Assembly: GCF_012726265.1 (NCBI RefSeq)
Contig: NZ_JAASAG010000001.1
Span: forward strand, 806,001 to 870,000
From: Streptomyces sp. HNM0575
Lineage (GTDB): Bacteria; Actinomycetota; Actinomycetes; Streptomycetales; Streptomycetaceae
Direction of reading: 5' to 3'
DNA length: 64,000 nucleotides
The position numbers and the translations under genes are program-made. How positions within the stretch are numbered: position 1 is the first letter of the stretch; the number at the start of each line of letters is the position of its first letter. The notes below the pieces were generated by a model that did no database searches, was not told where the DNA came from, and saw only the letters and a list, made by a program, of their open reading frames with translations. Of this stretch, positions 35,265-44,454 are shown piece by piece.

Positions 35265-35678
35265 ATGGCTGCCACTACTGCTCGTCGTGTACGGATCGCC
35301 GCCACGGCCTCCGCCGTCCTCCTGGGCGGTTCGCTCCTGGGAGCGAGCACCGCCGAGGCGTCCATGAGCGCCGGCACCGTCGCGGTGCCGAAGAAGCCGT
35401 ACGGCATCGTCACCGCCCACTCGGGCCTGAACGTACGTCAGTACCCGAGCACCGACTCCTCCGTGAAGTACGTCCTCCCCTACGGCGCCAAGCGCGGCCT
35501 CGACTGCAAGATCCGTGCGCAGGTCATCGCGGGCAACCCGTTCTGGTACAAGCTGCGGGACAGCAACTACTGGATCAGCGCCCGGTACGTGCACAACGTC
35601 GGCCACGTGAAGCTGTGCAAGGACGTGCACACCTCGGCCCTGAACGGCACGGCCAAGGCCGAGAAGGCCATGGGCTGA
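35265..35678 (+). CDS. Small secreted SH3-like domain protein
   Basis: 137 residues from ATG 35265, chosen for the strong aaaggagg upstream. Signal peptide TARRVRIAATASAVLLGGSLLGASTAEA, then an SH3b-type fold: YGIVTAHSGLNVRQYPSTDSSVKYVLPYGAKRGLDCKIRAQVIAGNPFWYKLRDSNYWISARYVHNVG. Cys in GLDCK and KLCKD may pair. Bacterial SH3 domains usually bind cell-wall peptides. It is short, with no catalytic domain, so a wall-binding or sporulation/secreted matrix role is possible but unproven. Confidence 0.82.
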   Translation: MAATTARRVRIAATASAVLLGGSLLGASTAEASMSAGTVAVPKKPYGIVTAHSGLNVRQYPSTDSSVKYVLPYGAKRGLDCKIRAQVIAGNPFWYKLRDSNYWISARYVHNVGHVKLCKDVHTSALNGTAKAEKAMG

Positions 35679-35698
35679 CGCCGCGGGCGCGCCGCTGA

Positions 35699-36370
35699 CT
35701 AGCCCCCGGCCGGAGCGGGAGCCGCGAGCTCCTCGAAGACCGCGGTGTTCAGCGAGAAGGCGCGCCCGCACTCGCCGGCGATGCGCCACTTCTCCTCGTC
35801 GTCGGCAGGTACCGAGTCCAGCAGTTCTCGGTACCCCCTCTTGAAGGCGGCGGGGTTCGGAATGTCCTCGAAGACATAGAACCGGACCCCGTCGCCTTTG
35901 TGCGCGAAGCCCCAGTTCTTCTCCGCGGTCCCGCGTACGACCTGGCCGCCCGAGAGGTCGCCGAGATAGCGCGTGTAGTGGTGGGCGACATAGCCGCCCG
36001 GCCAGTCCGACGCGACCTGTGCGATGCGCTCCGCGTAGCTCTCCGTCGCGGCGAGCGGCGTGAGCGTGCCGCGCCATGCGCCGCTGCCGTGCAGATGGTC
36101 CAGGTCGCGCTCCAGGGAGGGGAGGCGGAACAGCTCCCTGCGCAGGAAGGGGCCGGCGACCGGATCGCCGTCGAGCCTGACCGCCGCCTCCTCGAGGGCG
36201 CGGTAGACGAACCACAGCTGCTCGGTGTAGCGCGTGAACGCCTCCACGCCGAGCCTGCCGCTGAGCATGTCGCTCATGAACGTCGAACCCTCCGCCCGGG
36301 TGTGCTGCGCCTTCGTGGCGTCCCGGATGAGGGTGGAGAAGGGCAGATGCGCCGGCGGCCGTGAGGTCAT
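35699..36370 (-). CDS. hmuO: Biliverdin-producing heme oxygenase
   Basis: 223 residues from ATG 36370 (weak ribosome site). Close to corynebacterial HmuO: IRDATKAQHTRAEGSTFMSDMLSGRLGVEAFTRYTEQLWFVYRALE with axial heme ligand H23, and the distal-helix GGYVAHHYTRYLGDLSGGQVV. It opens heme to biliverdin, CO and Fe2+, supplying iron. No heme uptake transporter is adjacent; the following gene on the same strand upstream is methionine aminopeptidase, about 100 bases away. Confidence 0.94.
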   Translation of the reverse strand: MTSRPPAHLPFSTLIRDATKAQHTRAEGSTFMSDMLSGRLGVEAFTRYTEQLWFVYRALEEAAVRLDGDPVAGPFLRRELFRLPSLERDLDHLHGSGAWRGTLTPLAATESYAERIAQVASDWPGGYVAHHYTRYLGDLSGGQVVRGTAEKNWGFAHKGDGVRFYVFEDIPNPAAFKRGYRELLDSVPADDEEKWRIAGECGRAFSLNTAVFEELAAPAPAGG

Positions 36371-36471
36371 GACGGCATTCTTTACCGACGGACTGTCGGG
36401 AAAACCCCGGGAGCGTGCCGGGATGCCGGAGACGGCCGGAGCGGTGGGAGCGGCCGCAGGGGGCCGGGCGG

Positions 36472-37329
36472 TCAGGGCAGCGTGAGGATGTCCGCGCCAG
36501 AGTCCGTGACCACGAGGGTGTGCTCGAACTGGGCCGTGCGCCGCCGGTCCTTGGTGACGACCGTCCAGCCGTCCTCCCACATGTCCCACTCGTATGTGCC
36601 GAGCGTCAGCATCGGCTCGATGGTGAAGGTCATGCCGGGCCTCATCACTGTCGTCGCCCGGGCGTCGTCGTAGTGCGGGACGATCAGTCCGGAGTGGAAC
36701 GAGGTGTTGATGCCGTGACCGGTGAAGTCGCGCACCACCCCGTAGCCGAAGCGCTTGGCGTACGACTCGATGACGCGGCCGATGATGTTGAGCTGACGTC
36801 CGGGCCGTACGGCCTTGATGGCGCGGTTGAGCGCCTCGCGGGTGCGCTCGACCAGCAGCGCGGACTCCTCGTCGACGTCTCCGCACAGGTAGGTGGCGTT
36901 GTTGTCGCCGTGCACGCCGTCGAGGTAGGCGGTCACGTCGAGGTTCACGATGTCGCCGTCGCTCAGGACGGTGGAGTCCGGGATGCCGTGGCAGATGACC
37001 TCGTTGACGGACGTGCACAGGGACTTGGGGAAGTGGCGGTAGCCGAGGGTGGAGGGGTAGGCGCCGTGGTCGCACATGTAGGCGTGGGCCACCTCGTCGA
37101 GCTTGTCCGTGGTGACGCCCGGGGCGATGTGCCGGGCGGCCTCCTCCATGGCGCGGGCGGCGACGCGGCCGGCCGCGCGCATCTTCTCGATGGTCTCGTC
37201 GTCCTGCACCTCGGGTCCGGTGTACGGAGTGGGTGCGTCCTTGCCGACGTACTCGGGGCGGGGAATGGACGCGGGGACCGTGCGGTGCGGGGAGAGTTCA
37301 CCAGGAGAGAGCAAAGACTGGCCAGACAT
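36472..37329 (-). CDS. map: Type I methionine aminopeptidase
   Basis: 285 residues from ATG 37329. N-terminal extension of ~45 residues ([30 protein letters not shown]), then the pita-bread fold with metal ligands in [47 protein letters not shown] and [11 protein letters not shown]; substrate His in VICHGIPD. Removes initiator methionine in the cytoplasm. Streptomycetes usually carry two or three map genes, and this extended type is one of them. It diverges from a small conserved gene. Confidence 0.95.
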   Translation of the reverse strand: MSGQSLLSPGELSPHRTVPASIPRPEYVGKDAPTPYTGPEVQDDETIEKMRAAGRVAARAMEEAARHIAPGVTTDKLDEVAHAYMCDHGAYPSTLGYRHFPKSLCTSVNEVICHGIPDSTVLSDGDIVNLDVTAYLDGVHGDNNATYLCGDVDEESALLVERTREALNRAIKAVRPGRQLNIIGRVIESYAKRFGYGVVRDFTGHGINTSFHSGLIVPHYDDARATTVMRPGMTFTIEPMLTLGTYEWDMWEDGWTVVTKDRRRTAQFEHTLVVTDSGADILTLP

Positions 37330-37381
37330 GTGCGCGAGTCTAGCTGTGGTACGAGCAGGGCTCAGGGGGGAGCATGACCGC

Positions 37382-37630
37382 ATGGCTCTCTTCAAGCGCA
37401 ACAGCACGGGCAAACCGGGCGAGTGGTACTACTGCGTCAAGCACGGCAAGGTCGAGGAGGGTCCGGAGTGCCCGGCGAAGAACCGTCTCGGACCGTACGC
37501 CACCCAGGCCGAGGCCTCCCGCGCGATCGAGACGGTGCACAAGCGGAACGAGGCGTGGGACAACGATCCCCGGTGGGGGGACGGCCCGCGGCGTGACGGG
37601 AGCGAGGACGGCGGGTCCTCCGGCGCCTGA
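37382..37630 (+). CDS. Small conserved hypothetical protein
   Basis: 82 residues from ATG 37382, with gggggag about eleven bases upstream; a nearer ATG at 37373 is out of frame. Sequence [65 protein letters not shown] is typical of a short actinobacterial protein found beside map. [24 protein letters not shown] resembles a SPOR-like alpha/beta half. Two cysteines ([14 protein letters not shown]) could bind metal. Function unknown. Confidence 0.8.
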   Translation: MALFKRNSTGKPGEWYYCVKHGKVEEGPECPAKNRLGPYATQAEASRAIETVHKRNEAWDNDPRWGDGPRRDGSEDGGSSGA

Positions 37631-37698
37631 CCGTACGGGGTCTGATCGCCCGGCGCCTGATCGCAATGTGCGTGACCGCACGGCGCCTGCCGGTGCGG

Positions 37699-39837
37699 TC
37701 AGTCCGTGACACCTGTGACGTTCGTGGGATGCGTGACTTCGGCCGCGTGGGCGGTGAAGGCGATCTGCGTGACCGTGCCGTCCGCGGTCCAGCGGACGCG
37801 GGCGGAGCCGGAGCCGGAGCCGGCGTCGGCGTCGGCGGAGAGCAGGCGGGCGGCGTCCGCGAGCGGAATGTGCGGCGGGCCGTCGGTGGCGGCTTCGCCG
37901 CCGGGGGAGAGGGCGGCGAGGGCGACGAACAGCGCGGTGCCTTCCGCGGCGCCGTGGAGCGCGGGGACCTCGGCCCAGCGGGTGAAGGCGGTGCCCTGCG
38001 GGGCGCGCAACGGTGAGGGGGTGTTCTCGTCCCAGCCGTGGAGCCCGTGGAGCCCGTGCGGGCCTGGCGGGTGCTGTGGGGCGCCGCGCTTCAACCGGGC
38101 GTCCGGCGTGGGCAGTTGACCGTACGGCTCCGATCCCGGGTCCTGCGCGGCGTCCGGCTCGCCCGTCGCCCAGCCCGTGAGGCGTACGCGGGCGCCCGCG
38201 GGCGCGCCCAGCACCCGGTGCACCCGGAGTTCGAGCCCGCCCCGCACATACGTCAGGCTCTGCACCCGCAGCCCCGGCACCATCGGGCCGCCCGAGGGGA
38301 AGACCGGCGTGTGCCACGACGCGGCCCAGCCCCACGAGCCGCCGGGGCCGGCCGCGGCGCCCATCGGGTGGATGCGGACGCGGGCGCTGCGCACGGGAGT
38401 TCCCCGCGGTCCCGGTACCTCGACGGCGAAGTGGTTGTCGGGCACGTTGCCGCCGGCGGTGGGGCCCGTGCGCGTGGAGTAGGCGAGCCGTGCGTACAGC
38501 GGATCGGCGGCGTGGGCGCTCTCGCCCTCGTGCGGCGGCACGTGGTCGCTGCCGTGGTTGTGCAGCCGTACCGCGCCGTCGCCGCCCGTCTGGATCAGCA
38601 GCCCGGCGGAGGGCAGTGCAACGGCGCGGGCCGTGCCCTCGCTGGGGGCCGGCTCCTCGCGTGCCGTCCAGAGCGGGTCGCCGGCCGGTACGAGCAGGGG
38701 CAGCAGGCCCTTGGACGCCCAGTAAGGGGAGGCCGGGCCCGAGTAGTCCTGGAGCGTCGCCTCGTGCGGGCCGTGCCAGCCGAGGGTGAGCAGGCCGTCG
38801 CGGTCGAGCGCCCCGCGGTCGAGGAAGTAGCGCAGGCAGCCGCTCAGCAGCCGTCTGGAGACGCCCGGCGCGAGGGGCGTGTGGCCGGTGAGCGCGCCTA
38901 GCGCCACGGCGGCGTTCGCGGCGAAGCGGTACGTCAGGGAGCGGCCGAAGTGCAGGGGGGCGCCGTCGGCGTCGAAGAGCAGGCCGAAGCTCTCCAGATG
39001 GGAGTGCAGCCGGGCACTCAGGTGCTTCAACAGGCCGGTGTCCTGGGCGAGTCGGGCGTGCAGCAGCGGATAGAGGTGCAGGGCCCAGCCGTTGTAGTGG
39101 TCGAAGGCGCGGCCGTCGCCGTCCGAGTACCAGCCCTCGCCGCTGTACCAGCCCTCCAGCAGCTCCAGTCCGCGTTCGACCGCCCGCGCGGTCTCGCGGT
39201 CGCCCCGTCCCGCCGACTCCAGGAAGCCGGCGACGGTGAGCGGGAAGAGATACCAGTTGTTGGGCGCGGGCACGTGCCGCAGCGCGCCGCGCAGCCATTC
39301 CTCTGCCCGGTCCTGTACGTCCGCGTCGAGCCGGTCCCACAGCCAGGGACGTGTCAGCCGCAGCGAGAGCGCGACGGACGCGGACTCCACCATGGGCTGC
39401 CCGTACACGGTGTGGTCGAGTACCGGCGGCCACGACTCCGCGTCGTCCCTTCCGGGCGAGCGCGTGCCCGCGGCCAGGCCGTCGGCGTACCGCTCCAGCA
39501 GGCCGTCAGGGTCGGCGCCGCGCGCGCCCGTGACGCGGAAGGCGGCGGCGAGGAAGGTGCGTGCGTAGCCCTCCAGGCCGTCGGAGCGCACACCGGTGCG
39601 GGAGGGGCGGCCGGGCAGGTCGAGCAGCGCGCCGCGGGGTGTGGCGTAACGCCACGCGGCCTTCAGCAGGCCGTCCGCGACGGCTTCCCAGTGGGCGCGG
39701 GTCCAGCCGGTGTACGGGCTCGACTCCCGGTCTTCCGGGGGCAGTTGGAGTCGGTGCGGCGGGTGCGGCGGGTGCGGGGCGTGCGGGGCGTGCGGGGCGC
39801 GGGTGTTCGGCATCCGGGCGCCGGGGGTCTCGGTCAT
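37699..39837 (-). CDS. DUF2264 domain protein (glycan-related, function unknown)
   Basis: 712 residues from ATG 39837, overlapping the upstream dehydrogenase stop (ATGA). The N-terminus has a His/Pro-rich repeat (APHAPHAPHPPHPPH). An alpha-barrel-like region follows: YTGWTRAHWEAVADGLLKAAWRYAT, GYARTFLAAAFRV, DHTVYGQPMVESASVALSLRLTRPWLW, NNWYLFPLTVAGFLES, FDHYNGWALHLYPLL, YWASKGLLPLLVP. A beta-rich C-terminal half follows. The layout resembles alginate-lyase/heparinase-like (alpha/alpha)6 proteins, and DUF2264 genes often lie in carbohydrate loci. Co-transcribed with a 2-hydroxyacid dehydrogenase, so sugar-acid use is plausible. Confidence 0.82.
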   Translation of the reverse strand: MTETPGARMPNTRAPHAPHAPHPPHPPHRLQLPPEDRESSPYTGWTRAHWEAVADGLLKAAWRYATPRGALLDLPGRPSRTGVRSDGLEGYARTFLAAAFRVTGARGADPDGLLERYADGLAAGTRSPGRDDAESWPPVLDHTVYGQPMVESASVALSLRLTRPWLWDRLDADVQDRAEEWLRGALRHVPAPNNWYLFPLTVAGFLESAGRGDRETARAVERGLELLEGWYSGEGWYSDGDGRAFDHYNGWALHLYPLLHARLAQDTGLLKHLSARLHSHLESFGLLFDADGAPLHFGRSLTYRFAANAAVALGALTGHTPLAPGVSRRLLSGCLRYFLDRGALDRDGLLTLGWHGPHEATLQDYSGPASPYWASKGLLPLLVPAGDPLWTAREEPAPSEGTARAVALPSAGLLIQTGGDGAVRLHNHGSDHVPPHEGESAHAADPLYARLAYSTRTGPTAGGNVPDNHFAVEVPGPRGTPVRSARVRIHPMGAAAGPGGSWGWAASWHTPVFPSGGPMVPGLRVQSLTYVRGGLELRVHRVLGAPAGARVRLTGWATGEPDAAQDPGSEPYGQLPTPDARLKRGAPQHPPGPHGLHGLHGWDENTPSPLRAPQGTAFTRWAEVPALHGAAEGTALFVALAALSPGGEAATDGPPHIPLADAARLLSADADAGSGSGSARVRWTADGTVTQIAFTAHAAEVTHPTNVTGVTD

Positions 39838-40913
39838 GCGAGGAACGCCAGCCTTTCGCGTCGTACGGGATGGGCGAAGCCCTCGCCCCGTGCCCAGCGG
39901 GCGACTTCGGAGACGGTCAGGTCGGCGAGGCGGCGCAGCTCGTTGCCGAGGGAGCCGGCGACGTGCGGGGTGACGAGGACGTTCTCGCAGTCCCACAGCG
40001 GGTGTTGGGGCGGCAGCACCTCGGGTTCGGTGACGTCCAGCACGGCGCGGATGCGGCCCGCGCACACGGCCTCGGTGAGCGCGTCCTGGTCGAGGACCGC
40101 GCCGCGCGAGGTGTTGATCAGGGTGGCGTCCCGCCGCATGGCGCCCAGGAGTTCCGCCCCCACCAGGCCGCGGGTCGCGGGCAGCAGCGGCGTGTGGACG
40201 CTCACCACGTCGCTGTCCGCGAAGAGTTCGCGCAGGCCGGTGCGCGGCACTCCGAGCGCCTCGAACTCCTCGTCGCCGATGCACGGGTCGTACAGCCGCA
40301 CTCTCAGGTCGTACGGACGCAGCAGCTCGATCACGCGGCGGCCGATCAGGGAGGCGCTGAGAATCCCCACCGTGCGGCGGTAGTTGCCCGTGCCGGGCCG
40401 GTGGTGCAGCTCCTCGGTGCGGGCGCGGGCGGCGGCGTAGTCGCGGGCCGTCTCCAGCACGTGCTTGCCGCTCAGCAGGATCATCGCGACGGTGTACTCG
40501 GCGACCGGCAGGGCGTTGGCGGCGGCGGCCGAGGAGACCTCGATGCCGCGTTCCCAGCAGGCGTCCGTGACGTGCCCGCGCACGCTGCCCGCCGTGTGCG
40601 CGACGGCGCGCAGGCGCGGGGCCGCGGCGAGCACCTTCCCGTCCACGGGAGGGCAGCCCCAGCCGGTGATCAGCAGCTCGGTCTCCGCCAGGACCGTGCG
40701 GGCCCGCTCGGTGCCGAAGTCGTCGAGTACGGGCGGCGGGGCGAGTTCGGTGTGCGTGGCGAGCGCGGTCAGCACGTCGTCGTCGAGTACGTCACGGGCG
40801 GCGGCGTGCCCCATGGCGAGGGCGGCGCGGGGACGGTGAGGAGAGGAACGCCGGGAGGGGGCACGCTGAGAAGGGGGACGGCGAGGAGGGGAAGGAGGAG
40901 GGGAAGGGGGCAT
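39834..40913 (-). CDS. D-2-hydroxyacid dehydrogenase family protein
   Basis: 359 residues from ATG 40913, with GGAGGAG ten bases upstream. An unusual Pro/Arg/Ser-rich leader (MPPSPPPSPPRRPPSQRAPSRRSSPHRP) precedes the catalytic domain. Family residues are seen: NAG-like AVAHTAGSVRGHV, NALPVAEYTVAMILL, dinucleotide-binding VGILSASLIGRRVIELLRPYDLRVRLYDP (a GxxSAxxIG variant of GxGxxG), catalytic Arg in NTSRGAVLD, Glu in DVTEPE and His in TPHVAGS. It probably reduces a 2-keto acid with NAD(P)H. First gene of the pair with DUF2264. Confidence 0.88.
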   Translation of the reverse strand: MPPSPPPSPPRRPPSQRAPSRRSSPHRPRAALAMGHAAARDVLDDDVLTALATHTELAPPPVLDDFGTERARTVLAETELLITGWGCPPVDGKVLAAAPRLRAVAHTAGSVRGHVTDACWERGIEVSSAAAANALPVAEYTVAMILLSGKHVLETARDYAAARARTEELHHRPGTGNYRRTVGILSASLIGRRVIELLRPYDLRVRLYDPCIGDEEFEALGVPRTGLRELFADSDVVSVHTPLLPATRGLVGAELLGAMRRDATLINTSRGAVLDQDALTEAVCAGRIRAVLDVTEPEVLPPQHPLWDCENVLVTPHVAGSLGNELRRLADLTVSEVARWARGEGFAHPVRRERLAFLA

Positions 40914-41121
40914 CGCTCTTCGGCTCCTCCTGCTCTCTGCGTGCGGGCCGTCACGCGGTCCGGTGCATGCGCTCCGGTGCGTGCCGGTCCCGTGCATGCG
41001 GCCTGGCCGTACGGGCCCGGTGTCCGGGGCGTACGTGGCCCGCGGGGCGGCTGTGGTCAGAGCCTGCCCGCTGCGGGGCCGTGGCGCCAGAGGGCCGTTC
41101 GGCCCGCGTCCCGCGCTCCGC

Positions 41122-41775
41122 TCACCAGCGGGTCGGCGGCGGCGCGGAGAGCTGGTCCGCGAGACGGGAGAGCCGGTCGCGGAGCGCCGGACGCCGTGAT
41201 CCCGCGGCGGCCGGAAGCCCCGGCGCTCCCGGCGGTCCGCCCGCCCCGTGGAAGGTCTCACCGGCCGCGGCGCTCACCAGATGCTGCACCGTCTCCAGGT
41301 CGACCTCGGAGGCGTCGGCGCTCAGGGCGTCGTGTGCGAGGTCGCGCAGCTCGCTCGGCCGGCCGCCGGCGCCCATGTCGTCCAGGGCCAGCACCGTGGC
41401 GCCCGCGCGGCGCGCGTCGTGCACGCGCTCCAGCAGCGCCGGGCCGGGGTCGTCGGGCGCCACCACCAGCACGGTCTCCCTGCGTCCCGCCGCCTCGATC
41501 CGGCCCAGCCCGGCGGAGAGATGAGCGGGAGCGGCCGGCGGTACGCGGTGCCGTACGAGCGTCGGCGTGAGCTCCGGCTGCCCGGACCAGGCGGCCTCGT
41601 CGTCGAGGTGTGCCGCGAGATGCCACGGCTCGTACGTCTCGGAGCCGACCAGCAGCAGACCGCCGCCGTTCGGCGCGACCGCCGTGCGCAGCGATCCCGC
41701 GAACCGGCGGGCGGACGTCACCCACTCCGTGCCTGCAAGCGCTTCCCGAAGATGTGCGACTCGTACTGCATCCAT
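41122..41775 (-). CDS. Conserved hypothetical alpha/beta protein
   Basis: 217 residues from ATG 41775 (weak ribosome site; the frame is open upstream). MDAVRVAHLREALAGTEWVTSARRFAGSLRTAVAPNGGGLLLVGSETYEPWHLAAHLDDEAAWSGQPELTPTLVRHRVP is followed by alternating strand/helix blocks: ETVLVVAPDDPGPALLERVHDARRAGATVLALDD, then SELRDLAHDALSADASEVDLETVQHLVSAA. The pattern suggests a Rossmann- or SIS-like domain; LLLVGSETYEPW, VLVVAPDDPGP and TVLALDD sit where SIS domains bind sugar phosphates. Not assigned with confidence. It diverges from the sialidase. Confidence 0.65.
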   Translation of the reverse strand: MDAVRVAHLREALAGTEWVTSARRFAGSLRTAVAPNGGGLLLVGSETYEPWHLAAHLDDEAAWSGQPELTPTLVRHRVPPAAPAHLSAGLGRIEAAGRRETVLVVAPDDPGPALLERVHDARRAGATVLALDDMGAGGRPSELRDLAHDALSADASEVDLETVQHLVSAAAGETFHGAGGPPGAPGLPAAAGSRRPALRDRLSRLADQLSAPPPTRW

Positions 41776-41980
41776 TGCCCGGCATGATGCCTCAACACCC
41801 CTTGCGTGACGGGCGTTTCGGCAGTGGTCACCCGTACGGATGCGGCAGTGCGGGAGGATGCGCGCTCGCGGGTCGCGAGCGAGGATGTTCATCTCCCGTT
41901 TCATTGACGCTCTGTTGCCGTCTGCTTACTTTCGGACACCGGTCGACTGCTTTTCCGTGCAGGGGAGTTGGGAGCCGCTC

Positions 41981-43096
41981 ATGCCGTACGAGACCTCCGT
42001 GCCGTTCAGCGCGGGAAGCGACGGCTATGCGAGCTTCCGCATCCCCGCCTGCGTGCGGGCGCCCGACGGATCGCTGCTCGCGTTCGCCGAGGGCCGGGTG
42101 AACTCCTCGGGCGACACGGGGCACATCGAGATCGTCTCCCGGCGGTCGGGCGACGGCGGCCGCAGCTGGGGCGGGCTGAGCGTCGTCGCCTCCTACGGCA
42201 CGGGCACCGCCGGCAACCCCTCTCCCGTCGTGATCCCGGCGGGAGAGGACGGGAAAGCCGGCGGTCGCATCGTGCTTGTCTTCGTCACCAACGCCGCCGA
42301 GGCCACCGAGGAGCGCATCCGCCGCGGCGAGGTCTCCGCGGAGGACGGCCGCCGCGTCTGGGTCCAGGAGAGCAAGGACTCGGGCGTGAGCTGGTCCGCG
42401 GCCCGTGAGATCACCGCGTCGGCGAAGCTGCCGCAGTGGCGCTGGTACGCGACGACGCCGGGGCACGCGCTGCGGCTGACCCGCGGCCCTCACGAGGGGC
42501 GCCTCGTCGTGCCGGCGAACCACTCGCTGCCCCCGGAGGGCGACGACGACGGCACCGACGGCCGCTACAACGGCGGCCACGACCTGCTCAGCGACGACGG
42601 CGGCGGGACCTGGCGCATCGGCTACACCGACGACAACCCCGACGGGTGGGTCAACGTCAACGAGACCACCGCCGCCGAACTCCCCGACGGCCGCCTCTAC
42701 TTCAACACCCGCACCGAAGGGACCGCACCCGAGCGCCGTGCCGACGCCCACTCCGAGGACGGCGGCGAGTCCCTCGTCGCGCCGTTCGAGCCGCAGCCGC
42801 TGCTGACCGCTCCCGTGGTCGAGGCGAGCGTGCTCCAGCTCCACGACCCCGACGTGCTGCTCTTCTCCGCACCGGGCGACCCGGAGGAGCGCCGGCGGAT
42901 GACGCTGCGCGCGAGCTTCGACGGCGGCGGATCCTGGTGGGCGGTGCACACGGTGGACGAGCGGCCCGCCGCGTACTCCGACCTCGTAATGGCCGACGGC
43001 CACACGCTGGGGCTGCTGTACGAGACGGGGGCCGAAGGGCCGTACGACACGGTGACGTTCAGGCGGATCCCCGTCGCGGAACTGGCGGACGGGTAG
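41981..43096 (+). CDS. Exo-alpha-sialidase / neuraminidase family protein (GH33-like)
   Basis: 371 residues from ATG 41981 with ggggagttgggag upstream. Sialidase signature: FRIP (F19-P22) in YASFRIPACVRAPDGSLLAFAEGRVNSSGDTGHIEIVSRRSGDGG, plus several Asp boxes (SGDGGRSW, SKDSGVSW, SDDGGGTW, SEDGGES, SFDGGGSW) typical of six-bladed propellers. Acid and nucleophile candidates are EASVLQLHD and LLYETGAEGPYDTVTFRRIP. No signal peptide from this start; a longer frame upstream adds no clear one. It may cleave sialic acids or related sugars. Its 3' end overlaps the ArsR-type gene by 38 bases. Confidence 0.85.
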   Translation: MPYETSVPFSAGSDGYASFRIPACVRAPDGSLLAFAEGRVNSSGDTGHIEIVSRRSGDGGRSWGGLSVVASYGTGTAGNPSPVVIPAGEDGKAGGRIVLVFVTNAAEATEERIRRGEVSAEDGRRVWVQESKDSGVSWSAAREITASAKLPQWRWYATTPGHALRLTRGPHEGRLVVPANHSLPPEGDDDGTDGRYNGGHDLLSDDGGGTWRIGYTDDNPDGWVNVNETTAAELPDGRLYFNTRTEGTAPERRADAHSEDGGESLVAPFEPQPLLTAPVVEASVLQLHDPDVLLFSAPGDPEERRRMTLRASFDGGGSWWAVHTVDERPAAYSDLVMADGHTLGLLYETGAEGPYDTVTFRRIPVAELADG

Positions 43097-44126
43097 CGGG
43101 GCGCGGGGCAGCAGCGCGGGCCGTGCCGCCTCTGTCGCCCGTGCCGCCGGACGGCGGCGACGACTCCAGCAGCAGCTCGGCGCCCAGCGGTGTGAGGCTG
43201 TGGTGGCTGCCCCTGCCCCGGCGCTCGGTGCGCACCAGGCCGACGCCGCGCAGTACCGTCGTGTGCTCGCTCGCGGAGGCGGGGGAGAGGCCGGTACGGC
43301 GCGCCAGCTCGCCCGTGGACACGCCTTCGGCGATCACCTGGAGCACGGCGGCGCGGCTGTGGCCGAGCAGCGCCGCCAGGCCGCTCTGCGGTCCGGACAC
43401 CCGGGTGCGGGGCAGCGGATTGCGGGTCACCTCGTAGTACAGCGTGGGCTGTTCGTCGTCCGGGTCGCACGGCAGGTACGAGGCGAAGGCCGTCGGAGCG
43501 AGCAGCAGGCCCCGTCCGCCGAGGTGGTAGTCGGACTCCCCGCCGGGCACCTCGATCTCCAGCACCGGCGGGCGCCAGCGCATCCGCGGGTGGAGCGTGC
43601 CGAGCACCGCCTCGATCCCGCCGTCGCGCAGCTGCCGCGTACGCGACGCCAGATCGGCCGCGAGCACGGCGGCCAGGCCCGGCCAGTAGGGCGCGACCGC
43701 GGCGCGGTGGTAGTCCCGCACGGACTCGGCGAGCCCGGTCACGGCGCCCCGGTCGCCGTCCGCGAGCCGGTGCGTCCAGCGGGGCAGGTCGCGCCGGGTG
43801 GCCAGGTAGTCGAGGTCGGCGCGCAGCACATGGCGGGGCGTGGCCCGCAGCCGCTCCAACTCCTCGTCCAGCGTGTGCAGTCCGCGCCAAGGGCGGAGGA
43901 AGCCGGGCAGCGGGTGGTCGGGCGCCGTGGGCAGCAGCTCGCTGAACGGCGTGGGGCCGCACGCGAGCCGTGGTCTCACCGCCCGCCGCCACAGGTCGAG
44001 TTGGGGCGGTCCGGGGCAGTGGGCGAGCCGTACGGTGCTGAAGGCGGTGGTCGCGAGCGGGCTCGAAGGCCCGGCGAACCGTACCCGCGCCAGGTCGGTG
44101 AGGGTGAAGTGGATGCGTAACGTCAT
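43059..44126 (-). CDS. ArsR-type winged-helix transcriptional regulator; TTA at codon 3
   Basis: 355 residues from ATG 44126, with GGGGGAAG upstream. The long N-terminal domain (HFTLTDLARVRFAGPSSPLATTAFSTVRLA... RPWRGLHTLDEELERLRATPRHVLRADLDYLA) and C-terminal winged helix (GHSRAAVLQVIAEGVSTGELARRTGLSPASASEHTTVLRGVGLVRTERRGRGSHHSLTPLGAELL) are typical of a large streptomycete ArsR-like family. Codon 3 is TTA (44118-44120), so translation should need bldA tRNA. The 3' end overlaps the sialidase antisense by 38 bases. Target genes unknown; the divergent secreted protein is a candidate. Confidence 0.85.
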   Translation of the reverse strand: MTLRIHFTLTDLARVRFAGPSSPLATTAFSTVRLAHCPGPPQLDLWRRAVRPRLACGPTPFSELLPTAPDHPLPGFLRPWRGLHTLDEELERLRATPRHVLRADLDYLATRRDLPRWTHRLADGDRGAVTGLAESVRDYHRAAVAPYWPGLAAVLAADLASRTRQLRDGGIEAVLGTLHPRMRWRPPVLEIEVPGGESDYHLGGRGLLLAPTAFASYLPCDPDDEQPTLYYEVTRNPLPRTRVSGPQSGLAALLGHSRAAVLQVIAEGVSTGELARRTGLSPASASEHTTVLRGVGLVRTERRGRGSHHSLTPLGAELLLESSPPSGGTGDRGGTARAAAPRPATRPPVPRRGSA

Positions 44127-44454
44127 GCGGCTTCCCCCGGGTGTGCGTGCCCCTGCGGAGCGGTGCTCCGAACCTCGGCCAGGATGCCGCACCGGCGGCC
44201 CCGAGCACAGCGGTACCCCGGCGTGCACCGGTCGTCAGCCGCGTATGCGGACCCTTCGGGCGTGGCCGAATCGGCTTACGGGGCGGGAGCGGTGGGCGCC
44301 ACGGTTGGCGCGCGGCGCTGCCCGCCGCGAGGAGGGGGACCGGCATGGAGCCGGCACCGGCACACGGAGGCGGACCGGGATGACACGGAGACGGATGCGG
44401 CGGCAGGGGAAGCCGGGCGGGCCCGGGGCGCGGATGAGTACGCGGGGGAGGCGT
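44127..44454. other. Divergent intergenic region
   Basis: 328 bases between the TTA-containing regulator (-) and the secreted protein (+). No palindrome or repeat was recognised. Its length depends on the start chosen for the secreted protein (44380, 44434 or 44455). Confidence 0.35.

Noticed and set aside
39646..39652. TTA codon in the DUF2264 gene
   Set aside because: The taa is out of phase; the codons are CGT-TAC.
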